Made by a program: the position numbers and the translations under genes
The notes under the pieces: model-generated
Database searches by the model: none
Seen by the model: only the letters and a program-made list of their open reading frames with translations
What the model was told of the DNA's origin: nothing
Assembly (NCBI RefSeq): GCF_009928525.1
Contig: NZ_JAABOK010000021.1
Location: 38,159 to 102,158 of the forward strand
Direction: 5' to 3'
DNA from: Chitinophaga solisilvae
Lineage (GTDB): Bacteria > Bacteroidota > Bacteroidia > Chitinophagales > Chitinophagaceae
DNA: 64,000 bases
Shown here: positions 15,971-24,754 of the stretch, in pieces
Layout: the number at the start of each line of letters is the position of its first letter
Position numbering within the stretch: position 1 is the first letter of the stretch

Positions 15971-16651
15971 ATGACGAAAACGATTGATTTTCCCAACATC
16001 GGTTATACGATTCAATGGTTGTTCAAGGATGAAGACAATGATATCTACAGTGATTACAACACCATTGGCGTAGCACATGAACGTATATACGAAGATCTGC
16101 ACATCATACTGACTCAATTCATGGAATCCCGTCTGCTGCTTCCTGTACAACTCACCCAAACCGGTAACTTCGGATGCGCCGGCCTGCAGACAGACCAGAT
16201 AGTGGAAGAGATCAGACAGCTGGTGCGCTCCAGGATCATCACCCAGCAACTGGACATATACGGTTACGGCTATGTGAAAATGCCCGGTGGTGAGGAAATC
16301 ATGCAACCCGATCTCATTCAGCTGACAGACTTCCGCTTTACTGAAAGGAGCTTTAAAATCACCACTTTCAAAAATGTATGGACGCCTGTCGCCACACACG
16401 ATGAAGACAACTTCAGCTGGCAGATAGACCTCGCAGAACTCAATGCCCCCCGTCTGGAACATTGTCTCTCTGCCATCTACCATAAAATAAAACTACCCGT
16501 CACCCCCGGACCTGAAGAAGAAATACGCTCCCACCCCATATGGCAAAAGGGCTTCAAGCTTTTCCCCTCCAGAGAAATTATTGAAAGTGCCTATAATGAA
16601 GATCCCCCGCCACCGAACTTCGATATTGCGAAATACCTCCTACCGAAATAA
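15971..16651 (+). CDS. Hypothetical protein, no recognised family
   Basis: A 226-residue soluble protein without signal peptide or membrane segment. It has an acidic N-terminal half (KDEDNDIYSDY), a central QQLDIYGYGYVKMPGGEE segment, a basic-aromatic stretch NVWTPVATHDEDNFSWQ and a Pro-rich end EDPPPPNFDIAKYL. None of this matches a family I can name. Codon use and composition look like the neighbours, so it is not obviously foreign. It is monocistronic: divergent from tauE, and followed directly by palindrome P5, 7 bases after the stop. Confidence 0.7.
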   Translation: MTKTIDFPNIGYTIQWLFKDEDNDIYSDYNTIGVAHERIYEDLHIILTQFMESRLLLPVQLTQTGNFGCAGLQTDQIVEEIRQLVRSRIITQQLDIYGYGYVKMPGGEEIMQPDLIQLTDFRFTERSFKITTFKNVWTPVATHDEDNFSWQIDLAELNAPRLEHCLSAIYHKIKLPVTPGPEEEIRSHPIWQKGFKLFPSREIIESAYNEDPPPPNFDIAKYLLPK

Positions 16652-16658
16652 ACTACGA

Positions 16659-16783
16659 ATTCATTTTATTATTTTATTATTTGAGATTTATATAAAAGCG
16701 AAGACCAGAGCGATTGTACTTTAAGTATTTGCTCTGGTCTTCGCTTTTATATAAATCTCAAATAATAAAATAATAAAATGAAT
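16659..16783. repeat. Long intergenic palindrome P5 (TTATT..GAGATTT type, core GAAGACCAGAGC)
   Basis: Arms 16659-16711 and 16731-16783 are perfect over 53 bp with a 19-base loop. The outer arm is TTATTATTTTATTATTTGAG-like; the core AAGCGAAGACCAGAGC and the loop TACTTTAAGTAT are the same as in P11, whose outer arm is of the other type. It separates convergent genes: 7 bases past the hypothetical gene stop and 9 bases from the Gfo/Idh stop. Confidence 0.96.
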
Positions 16784-16792
16784 GCGTGGTTT

Positions 16793-18139
16793 CTATCCAA
16801 CCAGTCTTCCCGGATCCCATCCCTTCTCATACGTTCTTCCCCACATCGCCATAGCTTCTCTGTCATGCAGTATATGCCCGTTTTGGGGATCTGTGTGGAG
16901 TATGCGGCCGGTGCGTTGCGCTATATTTCCGAGCAGGCATAGCAAGGTGCTGCGATAGCCGGTATTGATTTCTGAGTGAAGGGTGGCATTACCTCTGATG
17001 CTTTCCAGGAAATTATTGAGATGAATGGCATCATAGAATTCGCCGGCGGGGCTCACGGTATTGGTTACGCTTTGATTGGGATTGGCGGCCTGCTTTACTT
17101 CTTTCACCACCTTGTTTTTGTTGTCAAGGATTTTGTAGCTGTCGCCGCCGGAGTTATACAGGCTTCCGTTTTCACCGAACAGCGTAAAGCCGCGGCCACT
17201 GCCTTCCAGCGTGAAAGGATCGCAGCTGCGGCCTTCCCAGGCGATAGCTTTGCCACCTTCAAATTCAAAGTTGAGCGTTTGTGTATCCGGTGTTTCCCAA
17301 TCATCTTTAGGATAAGCATAACGACCGCCTGCAGAGGTTACCTTTGTGGGGAAGTCTACATCCATAAACCAACGCAGACAATCCAGTTCATGCGTAGCGT
17401 TGTTACAGGTTTCGGATGTACCCCAATGCCAGCGCCAATGCCAGTTGTAGTGCACAATATTATCCAGGTATGGTTGCCTGGGTGCAGGACCCTGCCACAG
17501 GTCCCAGTCCAGCGTACCCGGCACTGGTACCTGCTTTCCCGTACCGATGGGTTTACGGTCATTGACATACCATCCGCGGCCATAGTGCACCTTGCCGATA
17601 ATACCTTCTTCCTTTACTTCTTTCACGGCCTGCTGCAGGTTAGGCCAGGAGCGGCGCTGATTACCCATCTGCACAAGCCGGTTATATTTTTTCGCTGCGG
17701 CTACCAGCATTTCTCCTTCATGCGGATTGTGTGCGCAGGGCTTTTCCACATACACGTGTTTACCTGCCGCCGCAGCCATGATAGCTGCCGGAGCATGCCA
17801 GTGGTCCGGCGCTGCAATGATGAGCGCATCAAAATCCCTGCGCTCCAGCAACCGGCGTATATCCTTTATCACCTGCGGCTTGCGCTCCTGAGCACCCGCC
17901 ACTGCCTTTAATCCCTTTTCAATGGCCCCGTCCTCTACATCACATATATAGCCTATCTCCGCGCCCGGCAGCTTTGCCGCCACCTGTGCCAGCCAGTTGC
18001 CACGGGAGTTCACTCCCATCACACCCAACACCAACTTATTACCAGGAGCATTTTTTCCGAATACCGGAAAATCAAGTATAGTAAGCCCTGCGCCCAAACC
18101 TGCCAGGGTACCGGTTTTTATAAAATCTCTTCTTTTCAT
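16793..18139 (-). CDS. Tat-exported Gfo/Idh/MocA family oxidoreductase
   Basis: A 448-residue NAD(P)-dependent sugar dehydrogenase of the Gfo/Idh/MocA family. A twin-arginine signal is at the N-terminus (RRDFIKTGTLAGLGAG), so it folds in the cytoplasm and works in the periplasm, as in glucose-fructose oxidoreductase. The Rossmann part has VLGVMGVNSRGNW near 37 and the catalytic-lysine motif V-E-K-P at 131-134. The substrate-side domain has WHWRWHWGTSETCNNATHEL. Periplasmic relatives oxidise C3 of sugars to give 3-keto-glycosides, the substrates of DUF1080 hydrolases found at 1-495 and 10861-12228. Bounded by palindromes on both sides, so probably its own unit; P6 lies 34 bases upstream of the start. 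Confidence 0.92.
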   Translation of the reverse strand: MKRRDFIKTGTLAGLGAGLTILDFPVFGKNAPGNKLVLGVMGVNSRGNWLAQVAAKLPGAEIGYICDVEDGAIEKGLKAVAGAQERKPQVIKDIRRLLERRDFDALIIAAPDHWHAPAAIMAAAAGKHVYVEKPCAHNPHEGEMLVAAAKKYNRLVQMGNQRRSWPNLQQAVKEVKEEGIIGKVHYGRGWYVNDRKPIGTGKQVPVPGTLDWDLWQGPAPRQPYLDNIVHYNWHWRWHWGTSETCNNATHELDCLRWFMDVDFPTKVTSAGGRYAYPKDDWETPDTQTLNFEFEGGKAIAWEGRSCDPFTLEGSGRGFTLFGENGSLYNSGGDSYKILDNKNKVVKEVKQAANPNQSVTNTVSPAGEFYDAIHLNNFLESIRGNATLHSEINTGYRSTLLCLLGNIAQRTGRILHTDPQNGHILHDREAMAMWGRTYEKGWDPGRLVG

Positions 18140-18173
18140 AACTGGAATTTTACCTGCGATCTAAATTAATATA

Positions 18174-18324
18174 AATAATTACGAATTACGAATTGCGAAT
18201 TACGAATGAAGAAGCGAAGCGCTAAACGTAGATTAAAGGAGATACTTAATACTTATCACCTTTAATCTACGTTTAGCGCTTCGCTTCTTCATTCGTAATT
18301 CGCAATTCGTAATTCGTAATTATT
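18174..18324. repeat. Long intergenic palindrome P6 (AATTACG type, core ACGTAGATTAAAG)
   Basis: Arms 18174-18239 and 18259-18324 are perfect over 66 bp; after one mismatch four more bases pair inward, leaving a loop of about 9 bases. Outer heptamer array and core GAAGCGAAGCGCTAAACG...GATTAAAGG are shared with P4 and P10. The right arm overlaps the stop codon of eboF (18323-18325), and the left end is 34 bases from the start of the Gfo/Idh gene. Confidence 0.96.
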
Positions 18325-19690
18325 ATCTCCCCATCAGCGTCTCCCAAATAACATCATACACTTCAGTTGCCTGCAACTGATTTTTGCCGGTAGGATTGTT
18401 GCTGATGACTACGGGATGATGCAGTGGGTTTTCTTCCAATCTGCCGTGGGAGCCTTTGATGAGTGTGGCATCCAGGGGGATAACATTCATGAGATAGCGG
18501 AAGCCGAGTTTCTTTTTCAGGAGTTTGGCGCCTGCTTTCAGCTTCACCAGCGGGTCGGCAGGATCCATGAACATTTCCACCGGGTCGTAGCCTGGTTTAC
18601 GGAAGATGTCTACAATACGCGCGAAGTCAGGCGCTTTGTTATCATCCATCCAATAGTAGTAGGCGAACCAGCTGTTGGCGTCGGCGACGGCGATCAGGTC
18701 GCCGCTGCGTTCATGATGCATATGATGCTGCCGCTTGCCTTCCCTGTCCAGCACCAGTTCTACACCGGGTGTATTTTCGAGTATGGTCCGTACTTTTTTA
18801 TAGCAGGACGGGTCGTTGATATAGATGTGCGCCAGCTGATGATCTGCTACGGCAAAGGCTTTGGAAGCACCGGCATCCAGCAGCTCCAGCCCTCTTTCCA
18901 CACGCAGTGCCAGCAGCCCTTCTTCTCTCAGCCGGCGGTTCAGGTACACCGGGTTATTCACATTGGTGATACCATATTCTGACAACACCACCGGATCTAC
19001 GCCCTGCTGCTGATAATAGGTAATCAGCTGTTTACATACCTGATCGATTTCACTGATTTCTTTCGCATTACGTACCGGGTCCTGACCAAATTTCTGCAGA
19101 CAGTAATCCAGGTGCGGCAGGTAAACGAAAGTGAGTGTGGGATTGTATAATTTATCGGTGAGGATGGTAGCGTCAGCGATCCATTGGGAGGATTTGATGC
19201 TGGCGGTAGGGCCCCAGTAATTAAAGAGGGGAAAGGTTCCCAGCTCTTTTGTCAGATAGTCACGCAAGGTATCCGGCGTAGTATAGCAGTCCGGAATTTT
19301 GCGGCCATCGGAGAGATAATTAGGTCGTGGTGTCAGCGAATAATCAACATTGGCGTACATATTGTACCACCAGCACATTTGCGCGCAGGTAAATTCCGGG
19401 TTGAGTCTGCGGGCTTTGTCCCATATTTTGGGCGCATCTACCAGCCTGTTGGACTGTTTCCAGAATTTAATCTCACAGTCTGTACGATCATACCATCCAT
19501 TGCCCACAATTCCGTGTTCATTGGGCCATTTACCTGTCAGGTAAGTACTTTGCACTGCTGTAGTCACCGCCGGCAACATGGGCGTTACCGTGGCCATATG
19601 CCTTTGCTGCGTGTATTGCTGCATAAAGGGCATGTGCTTCAGAAGTGAAGCAGACAAGCCAACTACATCCATTACTACTGTCTTTCTCAT
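18323..19690 (-). CDS. eboF: Nucleotide pyrophosphatase/phosphodiesterase-like protein EboF
   Basis: A 455-residue alkaline-phosphatase-superfamily enzyme of the type I phosphodiesterase/nucleotide pyrophosphatase branch. Metal and nucleophile positions are visible: Asp8 (VVMDVVG), the putative Thr nucleophile at about 43 (PAVTTAVQSTYLTG), the D in YLPHLDYCL, SEYGI, the VADHQLAHI segment and the final K-G-S-H-G-R. It is the last gene of the ebo set on this strand, 65 bases after eboE. In other bacteria the ebo cluster (eboA-F) is conserved as a block, and in Nostoc punctiforme it has been linked to moving a scytonemin precursor to the periplasm; what it handles in Bacteroidota is unknown. Name assigned from domain plus gene order. 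Confidence 0.85.
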   Translation of the reverse strand: MRKTVVMDVVGLSASLLKHMPFMQQYTQQRHMATVTPMLPAVTTAVQSTYLTGKWPNEHGIVGNGWYDRTDCEIKFWKQSNRLVDAPKIWDKARRLNPEFTCAQMCWWYNMYANVDYSLTPRPNYLSDGRKIPDCYTTPDTLRDYLTKELGTFPLFNYWGPTASIKSSQWIADATILTDKLYNPTLTFVYLPHLDYCLQKFGQDPVRNAKEISEIDQVCKQLITYYQQQGVDPVVLSEYGITNVNNPVYLNRRLREEGLLALRVERGLELLDAGASKAFAVADHQLAHIYINDPSCYKKVRTILENTPGVELVLDREGKRQHHMHHERSGDLIAVADANSWFAYYYWMDDNKAPDFARIVDIFRKPGYDPVEMFMDPADPLVKLKAGAKLLKKKLGFRYLMNVIPLDATLIKGSHGRLEENPLHHPVVISNNPTGKNQLQATEVYDVIWETLMGR

Positions 19691-19755
19691 AGAGATGATC
19701 GCCGTTTCTTTTCCGGTATAAAGCTATAATTCCGCGCTCACAATTCCAACAAATA

Positions 19756-20958
19756 CTACTGCAGCTGTGCGGCTATCCATTCGAGTTCCCTGGAAACGGA
19801 CAGACCGATTTCTTCTTTCAGGGCAGGCGGTAAAACTTCCCAGGTATAGGTTTCGGCTTCCAGGTGTTGGGTAAAGGGCTGGCTGCGTTGCAGGGCCAGT
19901 ACCTCAATAATGTCTTCCTGCGTGGATTGCAGCACATCAAACCGGTTGATAAATACCGGTACATGAAAATGGGAACGCCATTCTGTTACCTGTGGATTGG
20001 CGGCATCCGCGAGGGCTTCCGGCAGGTCGGGATAATGAATCAATTCGCCTGATGCCTTGCGGGCAATGACCTGGTGCAGGTATACGGGTTCATTGAACTG
20101 CCGGAAAGCGTTGACTACCGCTTCGCGCCGGGTGGTCATATCTGCCCTGAGGGCGGCGCTGATCTGTATCTTTCCTACTTTCAGGCCACGGCTGTGCAGT
20201 GTTTCCAGCACCTGCGCCGGCGTTTCATATACCAGGGCGAAGTGGCATACATCGTAGCACAGTTGGATGTGTGACTTAATGATGTCTGCCGCGGCTTCAT
20301 CTGTCACATCAAATTTCTCTTTTATAAACGGGATACCTGCGGGCAGTAAGTCATTGAAATACCAGCTGATATATTCCCCGGTGTTTTCCAGGAGGCCATC
20401 CGGTTCGGGTTCCACATCCAGATGAAGCAGCGGGCCGCCGCTTCTGCGGATGCGTACCAGCTGTTCCAGCACCAGCAGCATATTGAGTGTAGCGCTTTCT
20501 GTGAATGAATTTTGCTCTTCTTCGCAGCGGTTACACCAGAATTTATAAGACAGCGGAGAGGTGGAGATACCACCTTCCATTCCTTCCGGCAGCAGGGCGG
20601 CCAGTATCCTGAACAGGCGGATGGTGTAGGCTACGCGATCGGCCTGGGTCCAGTCGGGTGTGTGTACCTGGTCTTTTACTACGGTGTCGTGAAATCCGCC
20701 ATAAGGGAAACCGTTCATGGTGAACACGTAGCAGTTCTCCTGCTGCAGCCATTTCCGGAAGGCATTCAGCTGTTCTTCCCTGGCGAGTTCCAGGCTGGCG
20801 GTATTGGCCAGGCGCAGGCCTATGCCAAAGGGTTTATCCGGTGAAAGGCGTTGCTTAATAGCCGGGATATGCTGCCGTAGCTGCGCGAAATGGTCTTCCC
20901 ATTTTTCGCCGGGATGTATATTGGTGCAATAGGTGAGGTGTCCGTATGGTGTTTGCAT
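19756..20958 (-). CDS. eboE: Metabolite traffic protein EboE (xylose isomerase-like TIM barrel)
   Basis: A 400-residue TIM-barrel protein of the sugar-phosphate isomerase/AP-endonuclease superfamily. Conserved stretches include TYCTNIHPGEKWEDHF at the start, the LLHLDVEPEPDG metal/acid motif near 200, IQLCYDVCHFALVYE near 245, and the KIQISAALRA segment near 280, all with His/Glu/Asp residues placed as in the superfamily's metal site. The start is the ATG at 20956-20958, one base overlapping the eboD stop (TAATG), which implies translational coupling; the longer open frame upstream only runs antisense-shifted through eboD. It is followed by eboF. Confidence 0.88.
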   Translation of the reverse strand: MQTPYGHLTYCTNIHPGEKWEDHFAQLRQHIPAIKQRLSPDKPFGIGLRLANTASLELAREEQLNAFRKWLQQENCYVFTMNGFPYGGFHDTVVKDQVHTPDWTQADRVAYTIRLFRILAALLPEGMEGGISTSPLSYKFWCNRCEEEQNSFTESATLNMLLVLEQLVRIRRSGGPLLHLDVEPEPDGLLENTGEYISWYFNDLLPAGIPFIKEKFDVTDEAAADIIKSHIQLCYDVCHFALVYETPAQVLETLHSRGLKVGKIQISAALRADMTTRREAVVNAFRQFNEPVYLHQVIARKASGELIHYPDLPEALADAANPQVTEWRSHFHVPVFINRFDVLQSTQEDIIEVLALQRSQPFTQHLEAETYTWEVLPPALKEEIGLSVSRELEWIAAQLQ

Positions 20959-22112
20959 TACTGTAATTTTTTGCAGATATCGGCTGCCGCATATAGCAGG
21001 TCGAGATCCATATGATGCGTTTCTGCCCCGGTGCCGATAGCTTTCAGCAGGGAGATGGTCAGGCGCCCGCCGAGATGTTCGCGGAATTCTTCCAGGCCCG
21101 CTACTACGGGAGAGGGCCGGCCATCCTGCTTTTCCAGCAGCGGATGCCATACGGGCAGCTGCATATTTTTCAACACACTGATAATGCGGTACATAGATGC
21201 TTCGTCGAGCCAACCTAACAGGAACGAGTATACGCTGTCCAGCGCAATACCGATGGCTACTGCTTCACCATGCCGCAGGGAGAAGCTGGTAAGCTGTTCC
21301 AGCTTATGCGCGCTCCAGTGGCCGAAATCCAGGGGGCGGGAGGAACCGCTTTCGAACGGATCGCCGCCACCGCCGATATGTGCCACATGCAGTTCTGCAC
21401 AGCGGAAGATAAGGTATTGCATACCAGGCATATCGCCGCCGGTGAGGGCAACTGCTTTCTCTTCTATCCATTCAAAGAAGGCGGTATCGCGGATCAGCGC
21501 TACCTTTACCGCTTCCACCATACCGGAGCGCCAGTCACGCGAGTCCAGCGTTGTCAGGAAATGGCTGTCATTGAAAACAGCAGAAGGTGGTGCAAAGGAC
21601 CCGAGAAAGTTCTTCTTTCCCTTGTAGTTAACACCATTCTTGACACCTACGCCGGAATCATTCTGCGATAATACGGTAGTGGGTATACGAATATGCTTTA
21701 CTCCCCTGTGGGATATAGCAGCTACAAACCCCACCAGATCCAGCAGAGAGCCGCCGCCGATACCGATGACATAGGAGTGCCGGTCGATGCCGTATTTGTC
21801 AATAGCGTCTACCAGGCTGAATACCAATGGTAAATCATTCTTCACACTTTCGCCACCGCTGATGGTAATAATTTCGGGGGCTGGCTGAAAGCCGCGCACT
21901 GCGCTGAGATACCGGGTTATCTGGTCGGGCAGGCCGGGATGAGCTGCTGCCACGCCTCCATCGAGGATTACCAGTAATTTCTTCTGAAAAGCAGCATCTG
22001 CCCTGGATTCCAGGAAGGCTGACAAACAGGTGTTGGCCGGGTCGAACAGGTGACTGGAAAAGTGCACCCCGTACTTAAAGTTGACGTCAAAATTTTGATG
22101 AATATATTCCAT
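20958..22112 (-). CDS. eboD: 3-dehydroquinate synthase-like protein EboD
   Basis: A protein of the AroB/dehydroquinate synthase superfamily, about 384 residues from ATG at 22112 (an ATG at 22145 would add 11). The NAD-binding motif G-G-G-S-L-L-D-L-V-G-F and the downstream AISHRGVKHIRIPTTVLSQN segment are clear, as is GMVEAVKVALI with its metal-ligand Glu and Lys. A later His-rich segment, FGHWSAHKLEQL and RHGEAVAIG, supplies the other zinc ligands. EboD homologues are not the housekeeping AroB; they belong to the ebo cluster and presumably cyclise a sugar-like substrate. It overlaps eboE by one base. In intact clusters eboC lies directly upstream; here 3.4 kb of opposite-strand genes intervene. 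Confidence 0.88.
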   Translation of the reverse strand: MEYIHQNFDVNFKYGVHFSSHLFDPANTCLSAFLESRADAAFQKKLLVILDGGVAAAHPGLPDQITRYLSAVRGFQPAPEIITISGGESVKNDLPLVFSLVDAIDKYGIDRHSYVIGIGGGSLLDLVGFVAAISHRGVKHIRIPTTVLSQNDSGVGVKNGVNYKGKKNFLGSFAPPSAVFNDSHFLTTLDSRDWRSGMVEAVKVALIRDTAFFEWIEEKAVALTGGDMPGMQYLIFRCAELHVAHIGGGGDPFESGSSRPLDFGHWSAHKLEQLTSFSLRHGEAVAIGIALDSVYSFLLGWLDEASMYRIISVLKNMQLPVWHPLLEKQDGRPSPVVAGLEEFREHLGGRLTISLLKAIGTGAETHHMDLDLLYAAADICKKLQ

Positions 22113-22758
22113 GGCAATTCCGCAAACATCTTTCTGAAAAAACAATACTTCTAAAGTACATATAAAAAATTTGATATTACAGAAAGAATAAGGCTCCGGG
22201 AACGGAGCCCTTACAGTTTTTTACCTTTTTGTTGTTATCTGTATGCAATAGAGAAACAGTGATACAAACTCCATAACCATAGTACAAAATAACATGTACT
22301 CAGGTACCCGTATGACAGTACATACCGGTAATTGCAAAAATCCGTAGAACTACGGACGTCCGTATTGCCGGCGCCAAACCTTTTACCGTAAAGGATTCCA
22401 GAAAGGCGCCGGGAAAACTACGTAAAAACACAGTGTCCGCTTATCCTATTGACTATTGTGTATTCCATCAGAAATCAGGACCTTTACGATAACTGAAAAC
22501 TGACTGTAACCACGCTGTCGTTCCAGGAAAAAATTGTTTGTCTGTAGACGAATATCTGGCAGGTTGTACTGCTGATGTTGCCCCTGTCACCCGGATGCGT
22601 ATTGTACTTCTCTTGTTGCAATACCCTGTTAATACCGGCACAACAACCGGCGGCGATCGTTCATCTGATTCCTGCTGCCATTCTGTATTCGGGTAACGTT
22701 ACCAGGTATTTTTCTGCAATTACCGGGGCAACCGTAAGGTTGTGTAACTGTTTAAACC
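22113..22758. other. Long non-coding gap between eboD and the sensor kinase
   Basis: These 646 bases separate two divergent genes. A 7-bp stem GGCTCCG/CGGAGCC with a GGAA loop sits at 22192-22209, 80 bases upstream of eboD; the T-runs after it on either strand are not adjacent, so it is only a possible leader hairpin. The rest shows no clear gene, no exact TAnnTTTG promoter and no palindrome of the P family. A 63-codon frame (22575-22766) running into the kinase start looks like chance. The region should hold promoters for eboDEF and the kinase. Confidence 0.5.
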
Positions 22759-24729
22759 ATGTCTAAAAAGCTACTGCTGATTTGTTGTTTTTTACTTACC
22801 GTTCGTATTGCGGCGGCATGCGTCAGGGAACAGGAGCGTGACAGCCTTCTGCAGGTATTCAGGCAGCAGGCCAGCGATACGGGACGCATCCATACCTTAT
22901 TCTGTATTGGCGTCACTTATCTGCCAGACCAGCTGAAGAAGGCTGACAGCGTATTCCGGAGCGCTCTCCGGCTAAGCCGTAAAATAGATTACGCCAAAGG
23001 TGTGGCAGATTTTGCCTGCAACTATATGTTTGTGCAGGAATTGCGGGGAGAATACAGACAGTCTCTGTTCATGCTGGACCGGGCTATTGAAATTTACACC
23101 GCCCTGCGCGATACCGGCAATCTGATGCGTGCGCTCAACTACAGCGCTAACAAGTACCTGAACATGGGTAACTTTCCCGGGGCAGCCAGGCATTACCTCG
23201 CAGCACTCAAACTGGCGGAAAAATGCAATGACAGCGTCTTTTCCAGCGCCATGAACAACAGCCTGGGCGCTGTTTTCAATAAACTTGAAGATTACCGGAA
23301 AGGATTGCAATATGCGGTCAAAGGCTACCGGTTAGGAAGTCAGATCAATAACAGCAAGCGTATGTCTGCTGCCTTAATCATCATGGGCGCCAGTGTTACC
23401 GGCATGAAACGCTACGGGGAAGGCGAAACCTATTACCGGCGGGCCATTACACTGGCAAGAGAAGTAGGCGACAGCTTCTTTGTAATGAAAGCGATGATCA
23501 ACCTCGGCAGCGCTTATTTTGACCAGCGCAAACATGACCAGGCCCTGCAGCAGTATAAAACGGCGCTGGCCATATCGGAAAAGTTCCAGATGCCGGATAC
23601 CTATCTGTACCTGGGCTATGGCCGGTCACTGTTCTATCACAGGAACGACAGGCAAGCACTGGCCTATGTGGATAAATCCATCAGTATGGCCAAGCGTATG
23701 CATGCCGGCCTGGATCTCCGCTGGGCATATTATGTATCGTCTAACATGAAAGCCGCCCTCGGCGACTACAGAGGCGCCTTCGCCATGCGGGAAAAGTACG
23801 AAGTGCTGAATGATTCTCTCACCGGCGTAGCTTCACAGAGTCAGGTACAACAACTGGAAATGCAATATCTGTCTGAGAAAAAGGACAGGGAACTGACAGA
23901 AAAAAAACTGCTGCTGGTGCAGAAGGATGTGCAACTGCAACAGAAAAACATGTGGATCATCATCATCATGATCTCTGTCATGATCTTACTGGCAATGGCC
24001 TTCTTCATCTGGCAGCGGCTGAAACACAGGCAGCACCTGCAACAGCAGCAGCTGCAGACACTGGAGATAGAAAAAACCGTACAGGTGCTGGAAGCCATGA
24101 TAGCGGGAGAAGAAAGGGAACGTACGCGGCTGGCCCGGGACCTGCACGATAACATCGGCGGGTTGCTCTCCGCCGTGAAGATGCATTTCGGCGCCCTCAA
24201 ATACGAACACCCTACCCTGCAACGGGACACCGGCTTTAATCACGCCATGGTAATGCTGGATGATTCCATCGGAGAAGTACGTAAAACCGCGCATAACCTC
24301 ATGCCCGAAGTACTTAACCGCATGGGCCTTGCAGACGCTTTACGGCTGTATTGCAGGAATGTCAGCCACTCCCGGAAGCTGCAGATATTCTTTTATGCCA
24401 CAGACAACATTCAACGGTTCAAAGGGAATTTTGAGCTTTCCGTTTACCGGATCATACAGGAACTGGTCAACAATATCATCAAACATGCTGAAGCTACAGA
24501 AGCGATTGTACAGCTGACACAACATGAAGCGCTGCTGACAATACAGGTGGAAGATAATGGCATAGGCTTTCAGCAACATCCGGAATCCGCTACGGGCATG
24601 GGTTTAAACAGTCTTCAATCAAGAATAAAGGCATTAAACGGTAACCTGGAAATAGACGCTTCTACAGGTCAAGGCACAACCGCATACATAGAATTCAACA
24701 TCGCCATTATGCAACTGATGGAAGTATAA
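22759..24729 (+). CDS. TPR-type sensor histidine kinase (NarL/HisKA_3 class)
   Basis: A 656-residue sensor kinase. An N-terminal signal segment (1-20) and a periplasmic region of about 350 residues of TPR repeats (e.g. NNSLGAVFNKLEDYRKGLQY near 171) are followed by a coiled coil, one membrane segment at about 398-418, a second coiled coil, and the HisKA_3 dimerisation helix with phospho-acceptor His463 (LARDLHDNIGG). The ATPase domain ends the protein, with Q-E-L-V-N-N-I-I-K-H-A near 571 and the G-box DNGIGF near 595. It autophosphorylates and passes phosphate to the LuxR-type regulator that starts 25 bases downstream. This pair lies opposite to and inside the ebo gene set. Confidence 0.94.
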   Translation: MSKKLLLICCFLLTVRIAAACVREQERDSLLQVFRQQASDTGRIHTLFCIGVTYLPDQLKKADSVFRSALRLSRKIDYAKGVADFACNYMFVQELRGEYRQSLFMLDRAIEIYTALRDTGNLMRALNYSANKYLNMGNFPGAARHYLAALKLAEKCNDSVFSSAMNNSLGAVFNKLEDYRKGLQYAVKGYRLGSQINNSKRMSAALIIMGASVTGMKRYGEGETYYRRAITLAREVGDSFFVMKAMINLGSAYFDQRKHDQALQQYKTALAISEKFQMPDTYLYLGYGRSLFYHRNDRQALAYVDKSISMAKRMHAGLDLRWAYYVSSNMKAALGDYRGAFAMREKYEVLNDSLTGVASQSQVQQLEMQYLSEKKDRELTEKKLLLVQKDVQLQQKNMWIIIIMISVMILLAMAFFIWQRLKHRQHLQQQQLQTLEIEKTVQVLEAMIAGEERERTRLARDLHDNIGGLLSAVKMHFGALKYEHPTLQRDTGFNHAMVMLDDSIGEVRKTAHNLMPEVLNRMGLADALRLYCRNVSHSRKLQIFFYATDNIQRFKGNFELSVYRIIQELVNNIIKHAEATEAIVQLTQHEALLTIQVEDNGIGFQQHPESATGMGLNSLQSRIKALNGNLEIDASTGQGTTAYIEFNIAIMQLMEV

Positions 24730-24754
24730 TTCCATTCTAATTTTTTATTTCGAT

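Noticed and set aside
19735..19747. Thirteen bases identical to part of the lac operator (GGAATTGTGAGCG on the minus strand)
   Set aside because: Only one half-site is present, no symmetric partner follows, and it lies between eboE and eboF inside an operon; likely chance.
20959..21213. N-terminal extension of eboE up to 21213
   Set aside because: The extension overlaps eboD in another frame, is Arg/Ser-rich and unlike the family; the ATG at 20958 overlaps the eboD stop as expected for coupled genes.
22192..22209. GC hairpin upstream of eboD as a terminator
   Set aside because: No T-run directly follows on either strand and both neighbours start away from it, so I kept it only as a possible leader hairpin.
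22575..22766. Possible 63-residue gene before the sensor kinase
   Set aside because: No homology or leader features, overlaps the kinase start by 8 bases, composition like non-coding sequence.
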